From: Psychrobacter immobilis
Lineage (GTDB): Bacteria > Pseudomonadota > Gammaproteobacteria > Pseudomonadales > Moraxellaceae
Direction of reading: 5' to 3'
Length of the DNA: 64,000 bases
Assembly: GCF_904846185.1 (NCBI RefSeq)
Contig: NZ_CAJGZQ010000001.1
Location: forward strand, 62,001-126,000
The notes under the pieces are model-generated. The model ran no database searches. It had not been told where the DNA came from and saw only the letters and a program-made list of their open reading frames with translations. Shown here in pieces: positions 54,561-63,818 of this stretch; position 1 is the first letter of the stretch; every line of letters begins with the position of its first letter. A program made the position numbers and the translations under genes.

Positions 54561-54590
54561 AATAAGCCGCACTACGCGGCTTATTTTTTT
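54561..54590 (+). terminator. Terminator after alpA
   Basis: AATAAGCCGC pairs with GCGGCTTATT around a short loop and is followed by seven T. Confidence 0.85.
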
Positions 54591-54627
54591 GCTGTCCTTA
54601 ACCGCATCTAGCTACGTTTAGCCACTT

Positions 54628-55056
54628 CTAGCTATCTGCAAGATACCAAGTTTGATCTTTAGAAGCCACTAGGGTATCACGGCACATTTTCTGTAATAGA
54701 TTACGCACCTTGTTTTTACGCTGTTTATCATTTAGTACTTGCGGTAATTTATTAGTCAGCATCTTATCAAAGTCAGCTAGTCTACCCAGACGATAGTCTT
54801 GATGACCCATGGCATTGCTTAATGCTTCACGAATACTATAAGGATCATACTGCTGCACCTCTTCAGGAAACAGCGAACCTGACGCCATGTAGCGATAATT
54901 GATGTTACGGATTTTGTTATAAACTTCGTCCAAGGCTAACAAAAATGGTGGCGAAAAATGCTCATAGTCTTTTTCAATACCATCAACGCCCTTTAGAATC
55001 CAAGTGATATGTGCTTGCGCTGGGCTTAAAAAATACGGGGATTCATAACGTCTCAA
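54628..55056 (-). pseudogene. Remnant of an ATP-binding AlbA/RecG-like protein
   Basis: The 142-residue frame contains YEHFSPPFLLALDEVYNKIRN, then the ATP-binding motif SIREALSNAMGHQDYRLGR of the RecG-like HATPase family, then jumps to LNDKQRKNKVRNLLQKM, which is the C-terminal end of the family. The whole N-terminal half and the part between the ATP site and the end are missing, so I call it a broken gene. It marks the right end of the element or the scar of an older one. Confidence 0.6.
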
Positions 55057-55191
55057 TAAAATAATCGCTGTGTTAGTTTAGGGGATAGTTACAAGCGGAT
55101 ACTAACAGCAATATCTCAACCGCCGTAAAGTGTAGTAGCATAAAAAATAGCAAGCCGCATCTATCTTAGGAGAAGCTAGTTATCCAGTGCC

Positions 55192-56127
55192 TCACGTATT
55201 ACTGAGCGACTGGCTTTTGGCTATAGACTCATCCCAATAAGGCGGCGCTCCATAATAGCCTTCCATAAAATCGATAAAACACCTGACTTTGTGCGGTAGT
55301 AGCTTTCTATGGGCGTAGACGGCATATAAACCTAAGCGTTTAGGTTCAAGTTCAGGCAATACTATCACCAGCTTGCCACTGCTAACTGCTTCACTGACAA
55401 TAAATGTCGGCTGTAATACCAATCCTGCACCTTCAATAGCTCCTTCTACCAACACATCACCGTTATTACTAAGAAACTCACTACCTTGCTTGAGAATCTT
55501 CGCCTTTAATAATTGGTAGACCTCTTCCTTCGCGTCCATGTTCATATAGCTATAATGTAAATAGCGATGATTCTCTAAATCTTCAGGCTTATCGAGTGTG
55601 TCATGCTTTTTCAAATATTCAGGCGACGCACACAGAACCACACGAATAGGTGCCACTTCCTTCGCAATAAGTGATGAGCTTTTCAGTTGACCTATACGCA
55701 GTGCAATATCAAACCCTTCTTCAACAATATCGACTTTACGATCAGTCAATTGTAGATCGACTGTGACCAATGGATAACGGATCTGAAAGTCAGTGACTAA
55801 TTTAGCCATATGTTTTAAAGCAAAAGATACTGGCGCACTTATGCGCAACACACCTTTAGGGTTTTGCTGCAAACCACTTAGTTGCGACTCCATATCATCC
55901 ATACTCAATAAAATCTGCTGCGCATGACCAAAGTAATGACTACCAGCTTCGGTGAGGCTTACTTTACGGGTGGTACGATTCAGCAGACGATTATTTAGCT
56001 GCTCCTCCAACTTAGAGACATATTTGCTCACCAATTGAGGTGACAGTTGCAGAGTATTTGCCGCATTAGTGAAGCTGCCTTCGGTCACCACCGCTACAAA
56101 GGCACGCATCGCATCGATTCTATCCAT
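55192..56127 (-). CDS. LysR-family transcriptional regulator
   Basis: The 311-residue regulator has the N-terminal winged helix MRAFVAVVTEGSFTNAANTLQLSPQLVSKYVSKLEEQLNNRLLNRTTRKVSLTEAG and a periplasmic-binding-like effector domain from about residue 90. It is divergent from the glutathione-transferase, dioxygenase and dehydrogenase genes across 162 bases and probably controls them. The effector is unknown. Confidence 0.9.
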   Translation of the reverse strand: MDRIDAMRAFVAVVTEGSFTNAANTLQLSPQLVSKYVSKLEEQLNNRLLNRTTRKVSLTEAGSHYFGHAQQILLSMDDMESQLSGLQQNPKGVLRISAPVSFALKHMAKLVTDFQIRYPLVTVDLQLTDRKVDIVEEGFDIALRIGQLKSSSLIAKEVAPIRVVLCASPEYLKKHDTLDKPEDLENHRYLHYSYMNMDAKEEVYQLLKAKILKQGSEFLSNNGDVLVEGAIEGAGLVLQPTFIVSEAVSSGKLVIVLPELEPKRLGLYAVYAHRKLLPHKVRCFIDFMEGYYGAPPYWDESIAKSQSLSNT

Positions 56128-56289
56128 ATTTTGCCCTGTTTTTCTTTAACTATCGAAATTGAACAATAAAGCCATTATCAACGATATGTTGTTAATTAAT
56201 CAATATCACCTATCTTACTCTTTTTTTATGTTGATGGTAAAGTAGGGTCATGCTTTTTAAAAGCAATCATCTGACTAGGAGTAAGTATT

Positions 56290-57237
56290 ATGTTAATCAA
56301 TGGCAATTGGACTGAAGACTGGCAACCGGTACAAGCAGAAGACGAACAAGGGCGTTTTATTCGTCAAACCTCATCGTTCCGTCATTGGATTACTGCTGAT
56401 GGACAAGCAGGACCAACGGGTACTGGGGGCTTTAAAGCAGAAAAAGACCGCTATCATCTATACGTAGCGCTGATTTGCCCTTGGGCCTCACGTACCTTGA
56501 TGGCACGTCAGTTAAAAGGTCTGCAAGATATAATCGATATTACCGTGGTCAATCCGCAGCTTGGCAATCAAGGCTGGCAGTTTGGTGGCTTTGACGGTGC
56601 TGACAGTGATCCTATTAATCATGCCCAATTTGCTCATCAACTTTATACCAAAGCAGACCCTCAATTTACCGGACGCGCGACTGTACCTGTGCTTTGGGAC
56701 AAAAAAACCAATACTATCGTTAATAATGAGTCTGCTGATATCTTACGTATGCTAAATACCGCTTTTACAGAACTCGTGCCAAATTACGTTGACTTGTTTC
56801 CAAAAGAGCTTGCTGATGATATCGAAGCCCTAAACTTAGTTATCTATGAGAATTTAAACAACGGCGTATACAAAGCAGGATTTGCGACGACACAAGGGGC
56901 TTATGAAGAAGCTTATCAGCAAGTATTTGACACCTTAGATATGCTTGAGGCGCGCCTGAGTGATGGTCGTCATTATCTATTTGGTGAGCAGCTGACGGAA
57001 ACAGATATTCGACTGTTTGTGACTTTAGTACGTTTTGATGCCGCTTATCACGGTCTATTTAAATGCAACCGTAACTTGATCAAAGATATGAGTTCTCTAC
57101 ATGCTTATATGCTACGAATCTTAGCGCTTGATGGCATTTCAGAGACGGTGAGTATCAAGCACATCAAAGCAGGCTATTACTCTATCAAAGCGTTAAATCC
57201 CAATGGAATCGTGCCCACAGGGCCTGAACATATTTAG
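56290..57237 (+). CDS. Glutathionyl-hydroquinone reductase-like glutathione transferase
   Basis: The 315-residue protein resembles the YqjG/ECM4 class (glutathionyl-hydroquinone reductases). The catalytic Cys lies in ICPWASRTLMARQLKG, and the C-terminal helical domain includes LFGEQLTETDIRLFVTLVRFDAAYHGLFKCN. The N-terminus NGNWTEDWQPVQAEDEQGRFIRQTSSFRHWI is also class-typical. It starts after a GGAG site and is 21 bases before the dioxygenase gene. Confidence 0.9.
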   Translation: MLINGNWTEDWQPVQAEDEQGRFIRQTSSFRHWITADGQAGPTGTGGFKAEKDRYHLYVALICPWASRTLMARQLKGLQDIIDITVVNPQLGNQGWQFGGFDGADSDPINHAQFAHQLYTKADPQFTGRATVPVLWDKKTNTIVNNESADILRMLNTAFTELVPNYVDLFPKELADDIEALNLVIYENLNNGVYKAGFATTQGAYEEAYQQVFDTLDMLEARLSDGRHYLFGEQLTETDIRLFVTLVRFDAAYHGLFKCNRNLIKDMSSLHAYMLRILALDGISETVSIKHIKAGYYSIKALNPNGIVPTGPEHI

Positions 57238-57258
57238 CAAGATAAAGGAGTAAAGTTC

Positions 57259-58077
57259 ATGAATAATGAATCAACCACAGTCAAGCAACCTGTATTGTTT
57301 ATACCTCATGGTGCCGGGCCTTGTTTTTTTATGGATTGGCAACCAGCAGACACTTGGGATCAGATGGCTGACTTTTTAACTAATAGCTCAAATGGTTTGC
57401 CAGAGCGTCCCAAAGCTATTTTAATAGTCAGTGCCCATTGGCAAACGCGGGAGTTTAGTATTACTGCCAGCAAGCAGCCTGAGCTGATTTATGATTACTC
57501 TGGCTTCCCTGAGCATACGTATCAGCTGGCTTATCCAGCAGCTGGTGCGCCAGTACTGGCTGAGCGGATTGGTCATTTGCTCATCGATGCTGGTTTAAGC
57601 AATAAGCAGGACAGTTCCAGAGGTTTTGATCATGGGGTGTTTATTCCACTGAAACTGATGTTCCCTGACGCCGATATTCCAGTAGTACAGCTATCTCTGC
57701 GTCATGATTTAGACCCAAAAGTACATCTAAAAGTGGGCCAAGCGCTTGCCTCACTACGTGATGAAGGCGTGTTGATCGTAGGCAGTGGTATGAGCTTTCA
57801 TAATATGCGCGGCTATGGTGATTCAAGTTTTACCGCACCGTCAGTAATATTTGACGAGTGGCTAACGACAGCAGTTGCAGCTAATGCAGATGAGCGCTTT
57901 GCAGCGCTTGCTAATTGGACAGAGGCACCTCATGCATTGGATTCTCATCTATTAGGTGCGGAGGAGCATTTGCTACCTTTAATGGTTGCCGTAGGGGCAG
58001 CAGGAACAGATAGAGGTAAGAAAACATATTCTCAGCAAGTCATGAAAACTCAGATTTCAGCCTTTCAGTTTGGATAA
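57259..58077 (+). CDS. 4,5-DOPA extradiol dioxygenase-like protein
   Basis: The 272-residue protein belongs to the DODA-type extradiol dioxygenase group (E. coli YgiD). Family motifs are VLFIPHGAGP, KAILIVSAHWQT, YDYSGFPEHTYQLAYPAAGAP, SSRGFDHGVFIPLKLMFPDADIPVVQLSL and VLIVGSGMSFHNMRGYG, which hold the metal His residues. It opens aromatic rings of catechol-like compounds. It forms a unit with the GST and the truncated dehydrogenase. Confidence 0.9.
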   Translation: MNNESTTVKQPVLFIPHGAGPCFFMDWQPADTWDQMADFLTNSSNGLPERPKAILIVSAHWQTREFSITASKQPELIYDYSGFPEHTYQLAYPAAGAPVLAERIGHLLIDAGLSNKQDSSRGFDHGVFIPLKLMFPDADIPVVQLSLRHDLDPKVHLKVGQALASLRDEGVLIVGSGMSFHNMRGYGDSSFTAPSVIFDEWLTTAVAANADERFAALANWTEAPHALDSHLLGAEEHLLPLMVAVGAAGTDRGKKTYSQQVMKTQISAFQFG

Positions 58078-58174
58078 ATCTATTAATCTGATATTCATTT
58101 AATTCTTTATAAACTGATACTCACAAAGCAGCAAACATACATAGACAAAAATTATTTATAAACGGAGAAATATT

Positions 58175-58228
58175 ATGAACATCGGCCTTAATGGAAAAAC
58201 AGCACTCGTCACAGGTTCAACTGCGGGA
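58175..58228 (+). pseudogene. 5' stub of a short-chain dehydrogenase gene, cut by an IS end
   Basis: With the ribosome site GGAG upstream, 18 codons read MNIGLNGKTALVTGSTAG, the start and coenzyme motif of a short-chain dehydrogenase. The expected next residues (IG and a helix) are missing, and at 58229 the sequence switches to a different frame content, ending in TAA at 58267. The rest of the enzyme is lost. Confidence 0.8.
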
Positions 58229-58310
58229 GACTTTCCTGAAAAGTGTGTAAGTATTGCTATAAGCTAAATGACAGTTACACAGAATCTGGAATGGTCTCCT
58301 GACCGGCAAG
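58229..58310 (+). mobile_element. Remnant right end of an IS256-like element
   Basis: After about 12 codons of unrelated sequence and a stop, the DNA reads ACAGTTACACAGAATCTGG, then AATGGTCTCC. This is the same as the terminal repeat beyond the IS256-type transposase at 63.8 kb, in the opposite orientation, with about 4-5 differences in 30 bases. Only the end is left, so it has no transposase. Confidence 0.7.
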
Positions 58311-58408
58311 TATCTCAACCATAAGATACTTATCCAATAGAATTAAGCTGCACTATTTAACAGTTAATGTCTAATTTTAAGCATTCTGATTTATTAACGG
58401 AATTATCA

Positions 58409-59263
58409 TTAAAGTTTATGCCAATCTTCAATCGCTTTGTACCCAGTTTCTAGTCCTACATCATAGCTATAACGAATTTTAGCTTTATCTTTAGATAATC
58501 GACCCGCCATATTTTTCAAGTCGGGTGGGCAAACTTCTAAAAACTTCTGTGGTGATGCAGAATGTAAAAATTGCACCGCATCATTATAACGTTGGGTTCG
58601 TGTTAATAAGCTTTGGGCAAAACCATATCGTTGCTTAGAAAAATATTTAGCCAACAGCTGATCGCCCTTGCGACCTGCTTTATAGTAATTGTGAGGACGA
58701 GTACGGATCACCATTAGCTTAGCAACACGATCTTGTTGAGCGGCCCAATGCACAGGCAAAGCATCAGCTACACCACCATCGAAATAAGGTTCGCCAAATA
58801 TCTCGACCGCTTGACGAGTCAGCACTGGTATAGAACTTGATGCTCTTAATCCATCCAAAATATTGTCTTTACAGGCTTTAATATAGTTAGCTTCACCTGA
58901 AATAGCGTGTGTTAGCACCATGTAAAACTCAGCATGACTGGCAAATAATTGTGCCTGATTTAGTGGATGCTCTTGTTCCACCACGTCCCACATCCACTTT
59001 AGATCCAGTAAGTCCCCACCTTTAAGGAAACGACCATAATGGATAAATTCAGGTCGAAGTGAATGATCTAAGTAAATCTGCAGGGTGCGACCTTGTTGCG
59101 CAGCTAAATAGTTAGCAACGTTCGTTGAGCCTGAGGACACCCCCACACAAAGATCAAAAGGATTAAATTGTTGTTGTAAAAATGCGTCTAAGACACCACT
59201 GGTAAATGCGCCACGCATTCCACCACCTTCAACTACAAGTGCTTGTCGATGTTGTTTAAGCAT
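58409..59263 (-). CDS. Patatin-like phospholipase
   Basis: The 284-residue protein has the oxyanion motif GGGMRGAFTSG near the N-terminus, the nucleophile motif GVSSGS, and the catalytic Asp motif DGGVADALPV near residue 160. The order and length fit the bacterial YjjU/RssA-type patatin group, which hydrolyses membrane lipids. A conserved C-terminal region FLHSASPQKFLEVCPPDLKNMAGRLSKDKAKIRYSYDVGLETG is also family-like. Confidence 0.88.
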   Translation of the reverse strand: MLKQHRQALVVEGGGMRGAFTSGVLDAFLQQQFNPFDLCVGVSSGSTNVANYLAAQQGRTLQIYLDHSLRPEFIHYGRFLKGGDLLDLKWMWDVVEQEHPLNQAQLFASHAEFYMVLTHAISGEANYIKACKDNILDGLRASSSIPVLTRQAVEIFGEPYFDGGVADALPVHWAAQQDRVAKLMVIRTRPHNYYKAGRKGDQLLAKYFSKQRYGFAQSLLTRTQRYNDAVQFLHSASPQKFLEVCPPDLKNMAGRLSKDKAKIRYSYDVGLETGYKAIEDWHKL

Positions 59264-59397
59264 TGAAAACCTCGAATTCTTGTAAATACTACCTTTTTAA
59301 CTTAACCATTACATAGAGTAATTAAGTGAAGCGCCTCGAGTATATCGGAGGCTGATACTTTTCCAAAGAACCATCTTAAACTACCTAGCTCCAAATT

Positions 59398-60207
59398 TTA
59401 CTCATTCAAGTAAAGCTCAGCCATCCCGTCGAGCCTAGCTTTCACCTCTTTCCAATGCGGCATGACTTGAGTTAATAAGCGCCAAAAATGCTCACTATGA
59501 TTGTGCTCAGCGATATGACACAGCTCATGCAATATCACATAATCAATGCATTCTTTTGGTGCTTTGACTAAGTGCGGATTGAGGATTAAATTACCTTTAT
59601 TTGAGCAGCTTCCCCATTGTTTTTTCATTACTATTAACTTCAATGAAGGATTATTTTTTACCCATGAGGCCTTATTTATCAAGGCCTCAAGCCTCTCTCT
59701 AGAGACCGACGTAAATTTATCTTTATACCATTTATCAATCAAGCTTTTCACGAGAATCGCTCGTTTTTCAGCGTCTAATTCAGAATCATTTTGAGACAAT
59801 TCTACATGTAACTTACCGCGACTGAGCTTCACCGTACTGTTTATCACATCGTTAGTTTTTGCATCGGTTATCACTTTTAACACATAACGACGACCCAGAT
59901 AAAACTGGGTCTCACCACTGATATAACGTTTAGGCAATACGTGATCTTGTTGCTTTGCAAATTCTTGTAGGCTTTGCCATATCCAGCGAGCACGCTTCAT
60001 CATGGCGTCATGTATTATCTCGTCACTGGCATCAACAGGCGCTGTGGCGACTACACGCTGATCAGGATGTACCTTGATGACCACTTTGCGAGGTTTGCTC
60101 TTTTCGTTAATAAGCGTATCGCTTCTAGACTTATTTTTTGTGTCTTTACGCACGACTTCATAATGGATCTTATCTTCACCATAATAAAAGTTGCCTGTCT
60201 CAGTCAT
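59398..60207 (-). CDS. M48-type zinc metallopeptidase (YgjP/DUF45 family)
   Basis: The 269-residue protein ends with the zinc motif YVILHELCHIAEHNHSEHFWRLLTQVMPHWKEVKARLDG, where HELCH and the later His are ligands, as in YgjP. Preceding motifs are KWGSCSNKGNLILNPHLVKAP. It starts 6 bases after the hsdR stop, so the two are an operon, an association seen for type I restriction systems. The cellular target is unknown. Confidence 0.88.
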   Translation of the reverse strand: MTETGNFYYGEDKIHYEVVRKDTKNKSRSDTLINEKSKPRKVVIKVHPDQRVVATAPVDASDEIIHDAMMKRARWIWQSLQEFAKQQDHVLPKRYISGETQFYLGRRYVLKVITDAKTNDVINSTVKLSRGKLHVELSQNDSELDAEKRAILVKSLIDKWYKDKFTSVSRERLEALINKASWVKNNPSLKLIVMKKQWGSCSNKGNLILNPHLVKAPKECIDYVILHELCHIAEHNHSEHFWRLLTQVMPHWKEVKARLDGMAELYLNE

Positions 60208-60213
60208 TGCCTA

Positions 60214-63200
60214 CTACCCTCTTGCTGCTCGTGGGCTACTTGTCTCTCTCGACAGCCCAAGTCGGGTAATCTTTAGCACCTCTTCAATGAGCTGTTGCGC
60301 TTTATCAATACCCAAGTCAGCAAACAGCATTGGCAATAATCGTCTATTAATCGCATTTTCAATTTCACTGGCATTGATGGAATATTCCGCCACATTCGTT
60401 TTGACTACTTCATCAATCTCAAAGGCGTAAGCGACCAGCTTGTCATTATCTAGCTCTTTATCCGCTAAGAAATCAGCGTCAAATAAATGCTTAAACAAAC
60501 CAAAATAAGCCTGAGCATGTTTATTTAATTTGCCATTGTCATCGATAAATTCATTCGGTACATCAGCAACATCGCGGTCTTTGACGGCCTGCTCAAAGTC
60601 AGCAAACATCATGTACTGCTTCACGGGTGCATCGAACATCGCTTTAGCTTCTTCAATGGCTTTTTTTAGGAGCTTAGAGAAATACTCTTGCGCATACGGA
60701 TCATCAGCCAAATCTTGCTCAATCATCTTGGTCACACGACCTGTAATTTTATCGGTTTGGTTGCGTGCTTCATCGTCACTCATGGCTTCAGGCTTAATAT
60801 TTTTTCCTAGGTTATCGACTAGGTAAACGCCTTTTGCTTCTTTAACCTCAAGCCCTGCAATGTGCTTATCAAGTAAGCTACGAATATCCGCTTCATACTC
60901 ATCATAGTCGATGGTTTCATCAGCATCTTCACGAACTTGCTTACGTAGATTGATAAAGGCTTTTAGATCGGCTTTGTAGCGATCACGCTTGCTATCAAAT
61001 GATTTATCTGCAAAGAAAGATGCTGATTGCAGCGCAATCTTCATGGCGTTAGAAAACTCGGTCAAAGCAGCATAAAAGTCATCACGTTCTTTAAGCTTGG
61101 TATCGACTACTCTGCCATCGATATCCTGCATCTTAGGTGCTAGCACTTGCCTTAGCGCTTGCCCATCCTGTTTGTTTTTTACCGATGAAAAGATAGCCCA
61201 CAGCTCGCTATGCAGTCTTGGCAGCTGCTTGTACTCAGTATCCATGGCGTTATACAGACCTTTGAGGTCTTCGATATCAAAGCCACCTTGCGTACGTTCC
61301 GCTAAGTCTTGATATTTCTCAATGGTGATATCCAGCTCTTTTAGGATGCCACGATAATCAATCAGATAACCAAAACGTTTCTTCTCATGCAAGCGGTTCA
61401 CCCGTGCAATGGCTTGAATGAGGTTATGCTGCTTTAAAGGCTTATCAATATATAAAACGGTGTTCTTTGGCTCATCAAAGCCCGTTAATAGCTTATCAAC
61501 GACGATCATAATGTCAGGACCATCGTCCTGACTAAAGGCTTCTATGATGGCTTTGGTATACGCTTTTTCATCACCGCCGAAGTCTGCGGCGACATTATCT
61601 TGCCACCATCTTTGTACGATGTCTTTTGATTCGCCATCGACAGTGTCATGCCCTTCACGAGTATCAGGTGGTGACATGGCAACCACTGAGGTCACTTTAC
61701 CAATCTTATCCAATGCCATTTTATAGCGGATAGCCGAGGCTTTAGAGTCACAAGCCAACTGACCTTTTAGATGCTGCTGTTTAAAGTTTTGGAAGTGATC
61801 AGAGATGTCATGAGCGATCAGCTCGATACGTCCCTCAACCTGATAGATTTGACCTTTTTGGGAGAACTTACGTTTGAGGTCACTCTTTTGATCATCAGTG
61901 AGCTTTTGGGTAATACGGTCAAACCAGCTATCTATGGCTTGATCATTGGTATTAAGCTCAGGGATACGCTCTTCATATAGTAATGGCGTGACGGTTTTGT
62001 CTTTAACCGCTTGCTGCATGGTGTAGGAGTGAATGATGCTGCCGAATTTGTTTTCAGTCTTATCATCTTTTAGTAATGGCGTACCCGTAAAGGCAATAAA
62101 GGCAGCGTTTGGCAGGGCTTGCGCCATACGGATATTGTTCTCACCATTTTGGCTACGGTGACCTTCATCGACCATGACGATGATGTTTGGGCTGTCGTTA
62201 TAACATTCGTCATACTTAACTGCTGAGCCAAACTTATTAATAATTGAGAAGATAACCCGCTCATTACCATGACCGATTTGCTGCGCTAAACGGCGACCCG
62301 AGGTTGCCATGGCACCCGTTTTGTCGCGATCGGATAATACACCACCTGAGGCAAAGGTTTTACTAAGCTGGGTTTCAAGATCGACACGATCGGTGACGAC
62401 AATGACGCGGCACTTCGCGAGCTCTTCTAACCAAATAAGCGCTTTGGAAAAGAATACCATCGTAAAGGACTTACCACTGCCTGTGGTATGCCAAATGACA
62501 CCGCCCTCACGACTGCCTTTTTCATCGAAACTGCTAATACGTTCAATCAGAGCTTTGATGCCAAAGACTTGCTGATAACGGGCAACAATTTTGCCAGCCT
62601 TTTTATCAAACAAGGTAAACATGCGCGTCATCTCAAGCAAACGCTGTGGCTGTAAAAGACTGATGATTAAGCGGTCTTGATCGGTAACGACCAGATCACC
62701 GCTAGCAATCAGTGATTTATATTCATCTGTAATAGAGACAGGACGATGCGCAAACAGATTCTCAATCTGATCATCACTGAGCACTTGGTTTTTTAGACGG
62801 GCAAACTCAGGCTCAGAGATCTCTTCTTCGACCCACTTCGCCCAAAATTTCTCAGGCGTACCGCAAGTGGCATATAGACCGTCATTACCATTAACTGCCA
62901 GTAATAACTGGCTATAGGCAAACAGGTGCGGGATTTGTTTTTGACCTTGATTACGGATGTGCTGGGAGACGGCTTGCGTGTTGGTTGATTGCCACTCTCT
63001 ACTCGAGTCAGGACGTTTGGCTTCAATCACTGCCAACGGTAGACCATTTACGAAGCAGACGATATCAGGAATGATATTACCTGTCCCTTCAGCATTCTGT
63101 ACTACCAGCTCTTCGGTAAAGTGAAAGCTATTATTATCGATATGATTCCAATCTATCAAACTGATGGTTTGCGAGGTTTTTTTACCGTCGATAAACTCAG

Positions 63201-63549
63201 TCACCGTCACGCCATATAGCATGGCGTTATAGAGCTTTTCATTAGCGAGCTGCAACCCTAGATTCATCGCTGGGTTTAGCTCGTGCATGATTTTATCAAT
63301 GGCGCTATCTGATAAATGATGCGGTGTGCCTTCAAACATAAAGGTTTGCTTGGCTAAGAACGCACGCATAATCGGCAATAGCACGACTTGAGCAGTGGCT
63401 TTATTTGCAGTCACTTTTGAGCGCATGGCGTTGCATTGGGTTGGCGGAATAAACTGATAGCCTAGCGTGGTGAGCAAGGTTAAGGCAGGGATTTTTGAGC
63501 TGAATTCTTCGGCGAAGTTGAGGCTTTTATTAAAATTAGGGTTGATCAT
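60214..63549 (-). CDS. hsdR: Type I restriction enzyme R subunit
   Basis: HsdR is the translocating nuclease subunit of a type I restriction system. The 1111-residue protein (ATG at 63549) has the nuclease motif IPDIVCFVNGLPLAVIEAKRP near residue 165-180, a Walker A TTGSGKSFTM, the DEGHRSQ box, AFTGTPLL, and QAIARVNRLHEKK for helicase motif VI. A start 36 codons earlier lacks a plausible N-terminus. No hsdM or hsdS is visible in the window. A terminator and an IS end lie upstream. Confidence 0.95.
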   Translation of the reverse strand: MINPNFNKSLNFAEEFSSKIPALTLLTTLGYQFIPPTQCNAMRSKVTANKATAQVVLLPIMRAFLAKQTFMFEGTPHHLSDSAIDKIMHELNPAMNLGLQLANEKLYNAMLYGVTVTEFIDGKKTSQTISLIDWNHIDNNSFHFTEELVVQNAEGTGNIIPDIVCFVNGLPLAVIEAKRPDSSREWQSTNTQAVSQHIRNQGQKQIPHLFAYSQLLLAVNGNDGLYATCGTPEKFWAKWVEEEISEPEFARLKNQVLSDDQIENLFAHRPVSITDEYKSLIASGDLVVTDQDRLIISLLQPQRLLEMTRMFTLFDKKAGKIVARYQQVFGIKALIERISSFDEKGSREGGVIWHTTGSGKSFTMVFFSKALIWLEELAKCRVIVVTDRVDLETQLSKTFASGGVLSDRDKTGAMATSGRRLAQQIGHGNERVIFSIINKFGSAVKYDECYNDSPNIIVMVDEGHRSQNGENNIRMAQALPNAAFIAFTGTPLLKDDKTENKFGSIIHSYTMQQAVKDKTVTPLLYEERIPELNTNDQAIDSWFDRITQKLTDDQKSDLKRKFSQKGQIYQVEGRIELIAHDISDHFQNFKQQHLKGQLACDSKASAIRYKMALDKIGKVTSVVAMSPPDTREGHDTVDGESKDIVQRWWQDNVAADFGGDEKAYTKAIIEAFSQDDGPDIMIVVDKLLTGFDEPKNTVLYIDKPLKQHNLIQAIARVNRLHEKKRFGYLIDYRGILKELDITIEKYQDLAERTQGGFDIEDLKGLYNAMDTEYKQLPRLHSELWAIFSSVKNKQDGQALRQVLAPKMQDIDGRVVDTKLKERDDFYAALTEFSNAMKIALQSASFFADKSFDSKRDRYKADLKAFINLRKQVREDADETIDYDEYEADIRSLLDKHIAGLEVKEAKGVYLVDNLGKNIKPEAMSDDEARNQTDKITGRVTKMIEQDLADDPYAQEYFSKLLKKAIEEAKAMFDAPVKQYMMFADFEQAVKDRDVADVPNEFIDDNGKLNKHAQAYFGLFKHLFDADFLADKELDNDKLVAYAFEIDEVVKTNVAEYSINASEIENAINRRLLPMLFADLGIDKAQQLIEEVLKITRLGLSRETSSPRAARG

Positions 63550-63642
63550 ATCTGCCCACTTTAGACATAGCGTTTGTTTGGTTGCTTGTTTGGTTTTATC
63601 GATTGTAGCCCAAACACCATAAAAGATGTCATAAAAAAGGCA

Positions 63643-63695
63643 ACAAAAAACCGCCAAGGTTGCGCGTTACCCAAAGGGCACTAAGCGTGGCGGTT
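63643..63695 (-). terminator. Terminator upstream of hsdR
   Basis: On the minus strand AACCGCCA pairs with TGGCGGTT around a 31-base loop, followed by six T. It ends about 95 bases before the hsdR start and belongs to a gene lying to the right that the IS may have replaced. Confidence 0.7.
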
Positions 63696-63818
63696 ATGTT
63701 GGGTGTAGATTAGTTGATTACTAAAAATGTGTCAATAAACCTCTTTATAAATATTTTCGCAAATGGGTAAAGTTGATAGCTTCTATACCATGCCCTGCTG
63801 CAAACCCATATAAATCAA

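Noticed and set aside
47483-63700. A second copy of the tRNA-Ser 3' end (attR)
   Set aside because: I looked for the T-arm and acceptor sequence to the right of the integrase and did not find it by eye. The border stays open.
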